DNA from: Calliphora vicina | Lineage: Eukaryota; Arthropoda; Insecta; Diptera; Calliphoridae | Length of the DNA: 64,000 nt | Direction of reading: 5' to 3' | Assembly (NCBI RefSeq): GCF_958450345.1 | Contig: NC_088783.1 | Span: 20,277,701 to 20,341,700, forward strand | Shown here: positions 57,310-64,000 of the stretch, piece by piece | Layout: each line of letters opens with the position of its first letter | Position numbering within the stretch: position 1 is the first letter of the stretch | Position numbers and translations under genes: made by a program | Notes under the pieces: model-generated | Seen by the model: the letters and a program-made list of their open reading frames with translations, nothing else | Told to the model about the DNA's origin: nothing | The model's database searches: none

Positions 57310-59700
57310 ATCCTCCTTAATTCAAAATAATATAAGAACTGTCAGACTTATAAAATCATAATGACATGCAAATATGTAATCAATTTCTGTTCTTCTTAAT
57401 CAAATGCTGCGCATTTTCATACATGCATGATGCTGTGTTTGCCACTGGTGCACATCGTCACGAGGCCAATCATAATGGACTTTAGCTTCCTTAATTTATG
57501 TCTATATATACAAAATGTATATAATAATTTTTCTTTTTGCTGCTGCTGAATGAAATACTCGCACTATTGATGATAATATTATTTAATTAGACGGTTAATG
57601 TGCTGGTGTCATTTACTATATTTTTGTAATAGATAATTCTATATTTAGCTGTTACATATACAAATATAGTCAGAGAACAATACAATGCGGTACAGCATGT
57701 ATATGAACACAAAATTTAAATATTATTTATTTTATTTATTCATTCACTTTTGTATTTCTAAAATAAAATAAATATGAACTTAATCTTAAATATTTGCATA
57801 CAAATTTAATCTTTATTGCATTTATTGCTGCCAACCAATTGATAACTTCTAGCTCCGTTTCAAATGAAATTTTATGAAAATTGAATTGAATATTTAAAAT
57901 TAAATAAAAAAAATGTATTTTAATTACGGTTTTATTATATATTTGTATCTGTGTCATGTCTATCAGACGGTAGTACATGTCATGGTTTTTTTGTTTTTGC
58001 TTTCATAAAATTGTATTGTTTTATTGCAGCAACAAAAAATATTTAAAATATAATTAACCATTTATAAATAGCCTCCTCTAAATTATAAAGATAACGTACA
58101 AAATTCCAGACTCTATGCTAAATATGCAGACGCATATTTTTAGTTTCGCTTTAATTAGCAACGCTTGCATTTCGTTTTCCATTCTCAAATCACACACACC
58201 GAACTTTGGCTCCAAGAACAACTACTTAGAATTGGGGGAAAAAATTATAATTTTTAGTTTTTTTTATTTATTATAGCAAAGATGTTTGTTGCTTTCCGTC
58301 TTTTATACTCATGTCATTATTATTTTTTATTACCACGCAAAATATGTTTGAATATTCTTACTCAAAAATTTGGAATTATTGCATGATTGTCTACAATATA
58401 TCAAGGCATTTGGTTTTAGATGATAGAGAACATTTTTAGAACATCCTTTAAGATCTAAATAACACCATCCTAATGGGCACTAATTTTAATTAAATAGTTA
58501 TGAGCTCAAATATGGACTGAGTTTTGAACAAATTCATTAAGTTTTCATACAATTTCATAAACAACTCAGGAGTTTTATAAATGAATCATCTTCTTTATAT
58601 TTATTTAAAAACAAAAATCTGTATTTAAACTCATCAAAATATTTTAAATAAATAATTAACAAATATACAATTAATACCACGTACTGAAGCATATTTAAAA
58701 CCAAAAAACAATATTATTCCATTTTATAACAAATCTTTTTAAATAAATTTCTTATCAATTGTTTTCTATTTCAGTTCTGTTCAGTTGATAAGAAATCATC
58801 GATGGTTTGTTGAAATTTCAATATAATTTACATGAGGTTTTGACCGTTTTATAATACAAAAAAAGTGTAATTTCATATCAAAATCAACTTTCATTTAAAT
58901 TCAGGGCTATTCCTGTTCAAAGTTTAAATTATATTGAAAAAATCTCGCTTAATATAAATTTCTATGGGAAAATACACATAAAAAGTACGAAAATTTAGCT
59001 GTTATGTAGAAAGTACGAAAATTTAACTGTTATTTTGCTTTATTCCCAGAAACTTTGTTCAATTCTTTGTTAATTAATTTTTTTACAAAATAAAATTTAA
59101 TTAATTTTTAACGTAATATTTAATAATCACAATTGAGTTCCACAAACCTGGTTCCGGAAGTAGTTGCGACATCACTGGTTCCAAGACTGTCATAAAATAA
59201 TCTGAAATAGTTCTGATAACAGTCGTGCTTTTTTTGGTTATTTTAGAACAAATTCTGATCAAAAGCTAACCCATCTTCTTGGATAAAATGAAGCTCGTTT
59301 TACCGTTTACGTTATTTTAAGATGTATATTTGAAATTATTTTATTTTAGCAGCTTTTATAGATAAACGATCAAAAATAATTTAATATTTAGCACTTTCTT
59401 ATTTTTCTTTCTTTTACTTTATATCATATCTAAACACATTATTTTTATCTTTTATTTAGGTCATAAATCTTCAATTATCTACATAATATTTCAAAAGATA
59501 AAATTTATTTATGCACTTTAAAGAGATGATGAATAAAGGAAAATCTCTAATAAAAATAAACTAAATCTTTATAAATAAACTTGCTTTAAATATGCTGCTT
59601 AAAATAGCCAAACACATTTTGTATTTTTAAAAAAGTATGAAATTTAATTTATTTGGTACTAGGGACTTATGTAAGAACAAAATCCTTAAATCTTTAGCTT
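57310..59700. other. AT-rich intergenic DNA, no gene supported
   Basis: No gene, RNA or clear element end is supported. The 80-aa minus frame at 57736-57978 lacks domains. A GTACGAAAATTTA(A/G)CTGTTAT direct repeat lies near 58986-59033. Confidence 0.4.
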
Positions 59701-59703
59701 TTA

Positions 59704-60905
59704 TTATACCCTTCACCTTCGTGAGAAGGGTATATACAGTGAATGTCACTTAAAATCGTACACCATCGTAGTCAAATTTTATTCATTAGTTTTAGAATGT
59801 TGATGTTTTGGAAATATTTTAAAATGCTATTTTTATATTGTGTGTGCTATTACCTATTAGAAAATTGGGTATAATTTTAATTGCCCTTATCCACAAATAA
59901 AAAAATTGGGTAAGACTGTTAGTGCCCAGAATATCAACGCTTCATTTAAAATCGTAAAGGCACTAAAAAATAGCAAATGATACCCTACAAAGTATTAGGA
60001 TTATTTAATATTAACATTTTTTTTAATTTTTAAAGTTTTAATTATAATTTAATATAATTGTACGAATTTAAGTGAAATATGAATTTTGTGATGTTCTTTA
60101 ATTTTCATCAATATTTTTTTAACGAATTGAGGTTTTGTTAACTTTTTTATTGAAATACATATTTTTTGTTCCAATTAATAAAATTACTTTTAATTTTTTA
60201 TATAATCACCTATTATTGCCTGTATAATTTCATAATTTTTTAAAAAAAAATATGTTGAGTGACGATTTTGAGTGACACTCACTGTATAAGTTTGTCATTC
60301 CGTTTGTAATTTCTACATTTTTCATTTCCGACCCTATAAAGTATATATATTCTGGATCCTTATAGATAGCGGAGTCGATTAAGCCATGTCCGTCTGTCTG
60401 TCTGACCTTCTGTCTGTTGAAATCAATTTTCTGAAGACCCCGGATATATTGGGGATCCAAATCTTCAATAATTCTGTCAGACATGCTTTCGAGAAGTTTA
60501 CTAGTTAAAATCAGTAAAATCGGCACATAAATAACGGAGATATGAGCAAAAAACCGGGACAACCTCGATTTTTGACCTATTTTTGATCTATATCTGGATT
60601 ACTAAGTCATTAATATCTATCATCTATCTAATGATAGATATTTCAAAGTCCATTGCAACGATGTAGATAAGGCTATAGTAAGTTGGACCTACAATGGGTC
60701 AAAATCGGGAAAAATATTTTTTAACCCGAATTTTTTTCATCAAAAAAATTTTTTTGTCAAATTTTTTTTCCAAAAAAAAAAAAATTTTTTTTAAAAGATT
60801 TGGAAAAAACTTTAAAAAACAATTTCGAAAAAAAGAAATTTAAAAAACAATTTAAAAAAAAATGAAATTTTGTTTAGCTAAAAAAATTTATTTTAAAGTT
60901 TTAGA
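59704..60905 (+). mobile_element. Family 2 Helentron-like element, copy 2d, interrupted
   Basis: The 5' hairpin TATACCCTTCACCTTCGTGA + GAAGGGTATA lies at 59705-59734. After the nested MITE the body resumes (TAAGTTTGTCATTCCGTTTG) with GATAGCGGAGTCGATTAAGC, CATGTCCGTCTGTCTGTCTG and ACCGGGACAACCTCG. The 3' hairpin is missing; the copy fades out near 60905. Confidence 0.72.
59737..60284. mobile_element. TA-flanked MITE, TIR CAGTGA(A/G)TGTCACT
   Basis: The left end is CAGTGAATGTCACTTAAAAT + CGT. The right end in reverse complement is CAGTGAGTGTCACTCAAAAT + CGT, two mismatches in 23. TA is on both sides (59735-59736, 60285-60286). Comparison with copy 2a (GGTATATATAAGTTTG) gives the empty site. 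Inside, TTAAAATCGTAAAGGCACTA (near 59947) may be a further subterminal copy. The 110-aa minus frame at 60230-60562 runs across this junction and is spurious. Confidence 0.9.
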
Positions 60906-61296
60906 TATTTTTGTAAATATTATATTAATGTATGCGAATTTTATAAAACTCTAGATCTTGTTCAACATCATAATTGTCCGATTCATAAAGTGAAAAGTTA
61001 TACTTAGTACATAGAATTATTTTTTTTTTCTTATTCATATTAATCTAATAAATAACATCAAGTTTCATGGATATGTTAACTGAAATAGTTGTAGTTCAGT
61101 ACTAAACTAGATTTTCTCTTCCCTCATGGACATAATATTAAAGTATTACAATAACTCTAATCCAGAATTATTGAAAACCCTCTTGTGCTTCTTTTAGTAG
61201 CTTTTATTAGAGTGTTAACGATCAGAAAATAAAGTAAATGTATTTAAATTTCAATATAAGCATCGCGACGATCGCAAAAAATAGTATGGTACGTAG

Positions 61297-61615
61297 TAGG
61301 CTGGTTTATTTCCTTTAAATAAACCAAATTATTTTAATTGCAAATAAAAGTGACCAGTAGTTAACCAAATTTTAACAACTCTTTATTAATATCTAAGCAA
61401 CAGACTATGTAGTCACACATATAAATAACACACTGGTAATACAGTTGATCCACCTACGATACACTGACTCACTCACAACTCGCTGTTGATATTTATATGT
61501 ATATACAGCGCCATCTTCTAGAAGAAACTGGAATGTTCTATTTCCACAATGATCACCTAGAGCTTTTAAAACATTTCACAGTTAATGTTGTCATACTTAT
61601 CAACAATGTTAATAA
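61297..61615 (-). repeat. Probable solo LTR related to the 53.4-kb LTR
   Basis: Aligned phrases with the 53441-53872 LTR occur in the same order: TGGTTTATTTCCTTTA, TTTTAACAACTCTTTATTA, ACACACTGGTAATACAGTTG, ATCTTCTAGAAGAAAC, TATTTCCACAATGATC, CTAGAGCTTT and ATCAACAATGTTAATAA. Divergence is considerable and no gag or pol lies next to it. Confidence 0.6.
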
Positions 61616-61719
61616 CAACGTGTTTCTACTGATGGATATGTTTATAATGCAACCAATACAGAGCGTTAAAATCAATTTGATAATGCAGTTTTGTAACAAT
61701 GTCCATGCATTTCTTGTTT

Positions 61720-61982
61720 TTATACCCTTCACCTTCGTGAGAAGGTGAAGGGTATTATTTTTCGATAAATATTCAGAAACATTTAAAAACCAAAAAAAAA
61801 ATTAAAATTTAAAAAAAAAAAATTTAAATTTAAAAAAAACAATTCGAATATTTTTTTCCAAAAAATTAAAAAAACTGTAAAAAAAATAAATTTTGTTTCT
61901 AAAAATATATAAAATTTTTATTTTGAGTATAATTTGGTGAAGGTATATAAGATTCGACACAGCCGAATATAGCTAAGTTTTC
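61720..61982 (+). mobile_element. Family 2 Helentron-like element, copy 2e (internally deleted)
   Basis: The 5' hairpin is TATACCCTTCACCTTCGTGA + GAAGGTGAAGGGTAT and the 3' hairpin GATTCGACACAGCCGAATAT + AGCTAAG. Only A/T-tracts remain between them, and the whole (GTCY)n core is absent. It is a minimal two-ended derivative. Confidence 0.7.
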
Positions 61983-61984
61983 TT

Positions 61985-62640
61985 TTTCAATAATTTGTTC
62001 TAAATTTATTATTAAACATGAGATCTAAAAACTCTCCAAGGTAAACCCTTATTTAAAAAAAATTAATAAATCGTGAAAATATTTACAAAATTGAAATTTT
62101 AAATGTAAATTATCGATTTTGAATTTACGAATTTTTTAAAGAAAAAGTCGCTTATTTGATTTTTTAATTCTTACTAAATTTAAAATTTCTATTTTTGGCC
62201 TTGACTTCATTTAGTTTTTTGCATTAGTATCAATACGTCTAGACGTGAAATGTTATAAAAGTCAAATTTTCTGATTAACAAAATTATTTTATTTTTTGTA
62301 TATTAGAAAAGAAAAGGGTTCAAGTAATTAATATTACAATTTTATATTGATTGACACGTGAACTCTCCACTATTGGTCGAAAACAGTGAATGTTTGAAAA
62401 GCTTATTAGTACAGACTATCAAATTTTGAAACATGTTCAAAACGTTTTGTCACCCTCAAAAACGGTAAACAGAAGAGGAAATTTACTAAAAAAAATACAT
62501 AAAATCTTACAAATATATACATATGTAGTTAAAAAATCAATTTTATGTAAGATTATCATTTCCGAATTCGTCTTAACTATAGGGTAATTTAGAGGGTTTT
62601 TTCACAGATCATGCGTGAATGGTGTCATACTGTTATTTGA
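61985..62640. other. AT-rich intergenic DNA, no gene seen
   Basis: The 65-aa frame at 62390-62587 lacks any domain. Nothing further is supported. Confidence 0.4.
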
Positions 62641-62641
62641 T

Positions 62642-63020
62642 TATACCAAATACCACCATAGTGGGGTATTATGTGGTTATAACGCTCAGAATCACTTTCT
62701 GATATACACATGTACGTCCGTCCATCTGACTGGCTAGCGGAAAGTCAGATGGACATTCATATTTTTCGGACCAAGGACTAAGCCTATTGAAACTAAAAGC
62801 GGTCCATTATTTCACCTAACACCCACACAAAAGACCTCTCGGAATAGGACTATGTTGCCATAAATGTCTTATTTATATAAGTATCCACACACTCCACAAA
62901 TATGTTTTATAATGTTGTTTGGATCAATCCATAATTGACCATATAAGGCCTATTTAAGAAAATCACTTAAAAACGTTGGCAGCTACATACAATTCAACAA
63001 AAATAAGTTTCATACTGAAG
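62642..63020 (+). mobile_element. Family 1 Helentron-like fragment, copy 1d
   Basis: Degraded 5' end (TACCAAATACCACCATAGTG + GGGTATT), then GAATCACTTTCTG, ACGTCCGTCCATCTGACTGG, ATTTCACCTAACACCCACAC and CATAATTGACCATATAAGGC. The 3' hairpin is missing, and the copy abuts the transposase fragment that starts at 63054. Confidence 0.65.
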
Positions 63021-63053
63021 TAAATCATTCGTCCTTATTTCATGGCATTTGAT

Positions 63054-63323
63054 TCAATAAGCCCGTACATAAGTTTCATCTCCATCACACAACATTTGTA
63101 CATTTTTTATAAAATTTAACCTCAATTTGTTCACTAGTTCTTTTGCTTCTAGGTTTTGAGCTTTAGAGCATTTAACGTTACGAGCTGCTTTTCTGATAGA
63201 AGTGTTCGGTACACTACGAAATATTTGTTCGACTTCTTTTACCTTACCAATATCTGTTTTGCATCCTGATCTCGGATTTGACTCACTCTTTACAGATACG
63301 TGATGGAAATCCATCAACTTCAA
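63054..63323 (-). pseudogene. Transposase N-terminal fragment, Tc1/mariner-superfamily-like
   Basis: The 89-aa minus-strand open stretch contains a helix-turn-helix-like segment, VEQIFRSVPNTSIRKAARNVKCSKA (residues about 31-55). A short gap follows, then NLEAKELVNKLRLNFIKN and a final GDETYVRAY, which resembles the first catalytic Asp motif (DDETYV-type) of IS630/Tc1/mariner-like transposases. A deletion between residues about 55 and 57 appears to have removed the second half of the DNA-binding domain, and the catalytic core after the first Asp is lost. Downstream sequence on that strand is family 1 DNA. The start codon may be spurious, because residues 1-25 (FHHVSVKSESNPRSGCKT) still look protein-like. 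The family beyond superfamily is not certain. Confidence 0.55.
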
Positions 63324-63481
63324 AACGATCGTTCTATTTCAAATATGATTTTTTAAGTAATGAGTTACTATTACTTTCCATAATACGACCCAGATGACAA
63401 ATATGAAGTAATTTAATAGAATTTAGTCCACAATGTATCAATAAAAATCTGTTTTTTGGTTAACAGGTTTATAAACACTAA

Positions 63482-63900
63482 GAGCTAGTTTCCGGGATGA
63501 AGATAATGTACATTCTTCGTTTAAACCTAGTTTATTTACTTTATAATCTCAGTTTAACTGAACATCAATGCTGAGTTAAATCAAGTATAAAAAGCCAAAG
63601 CCAAATGAAAAATAAAATAAACAATTCAGCACATGTCACTTTTTCTTTTACAAAGTTAAAATTTACTAAAGAAATTTATGTACGCGGTTACTTTTTCTCA
63701 TAAAAATTAAAGTATTGCCATATTTATATGAATAATTTTGAGGAATGCACATGTGATTTGACTGAAAAGTATGACAAAGCTAATAAAATTAATTCATTAG
63801 TGAGAAACACAATCATTGGTTAAATCCCGACTAAATATGATTCAGGTTTAATATAACAACGTGTTAAGCTACGTTTAACTGACAAGTAAGAAACTAGCTC
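63482..63900. mobile_element. MITE with TIR GAGCTAGTTTC, TAA target
   Basis: Ends GAGCTAGTTTC and GAAACTAGCTC are perfect inverted repeats flanked by TAA (63479-63481 and 63901-63903). Subterminal phrases also repeat in inverse or direct form (AAACCTAGTTTA, GTTTAACTGA, CTACGTTTAACTGA, GGTTAAATC). There is no ORF. The TAA target suggests the PIF/Harbinger group. Confidence 0.85.
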
Positions 63901-64000
63901 TAAATGAATGGTTTGATAAATGTTATGAAATTAGTTTTAAAAAAAATGTTTAAATAATTTTTTTATAAATTTATAAAAAGTAGACACAATTATCTATCAG

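Noticed and set aside
60230..60562. 110-aa minus-strand frame
   Set aside because: Spans the junction between a MITE end and a Helentron-like element, both non-coding.
1..64000. tRNA, rRNA or snRNA genes
   Set aside because: I saw no cloverleaf with a B-box-like GGTTCGA core or conserved rRNA text by eye. A covariance-model scan would be needed to exclude small RNA genes.

Overview
This window looks like strongly AT-rich, non-coding DNA from a higher (probably calyptrate) fly. The basis is the repeat content: a Jockey-clade retrotransposon, mariner and Tc1 remnants, a Ty3/gypsy fragment, and many dispersed non-autonomous elements carrying the GTCY-rich 'mini-me' type block known from dipterans. 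I found no intact host protein-coding gene, no tRNA or rRNA gene, no CRISPR array and no bacterial-type operon. The only possible host exon is a weak candidate at 33.87-33.99 kb. The window is best read as an intergenic or intronic transposon graveyard.

Layout. 0-1 kb: a decaying tandem array of a 35-bp unit that runs off the left edge. 1.2-7.2 kb: AT-rich DNA with a dispersed degenerate repeat centred on a GTAGTA...TACTAC dyad, interrupted by a Helentron-like element (5.3-6.1 kb) and followed by a palindromic MITE (7.4 kb). 8.7-11.5 kb: an inverted-repeat element (family H) with two other elements nested in it. 12.3-17.7 kb: a palindromic MITE, a Helentron-like copy split by a TA-flanked element, a fold-back element split by another copy of that element, and a Tc-type MITE. 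18.5-25.3 kb: a second fold-back copy, a TA-flanked MITE, a 2-kb element with a TAA-flanked element nested in it, and a long-inverted-repeat transposon carrying a 200-aa ORF. 27.0-31.5 kb: family H copies containing a satellite-like array of about 364-bp units. 31.6-35.5 kb: two dead mariners. 36.8-41.6 kb: a nest in which a nearly complete Jockey-type LINE sits between pieces of three other families. 42.8-44.8 kb: a long GAGTGTCCC-family copy, then a Helentron-like copy. 46.4-50.1 kb: a mariner relic, a complete-ended Tc1 element and a LINE 3' relic. 50.2-64 kb: palindromic MITEs, a gypsy 5' LTR with partial gag, TAA-flanked and piggyBac-type MITEs, more Helentron-like copies, a solo LTR and a transposase fragment.

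How the parts relate. Almost everything recognisable is a parasite, and the parasites interrupt one another, so a relative insertion order can be read directly. Two Helentron-like families have different bodies but the same 3' design: a short hairpin, then a spacer, then a TTACTTGTT-like end. One nested element has its empty site preserved in a paralogous copy elsewhere in the window. The most intact coding unit is LINE ORF2 at 37.8-40.5 kb, broken by one small frameshifting lesion. The Tc1 element keeps both ends but has a degraded transposase. The 200-aa ORF at 24.0-24.6 kb is the most interesting unassigned coding sequence.
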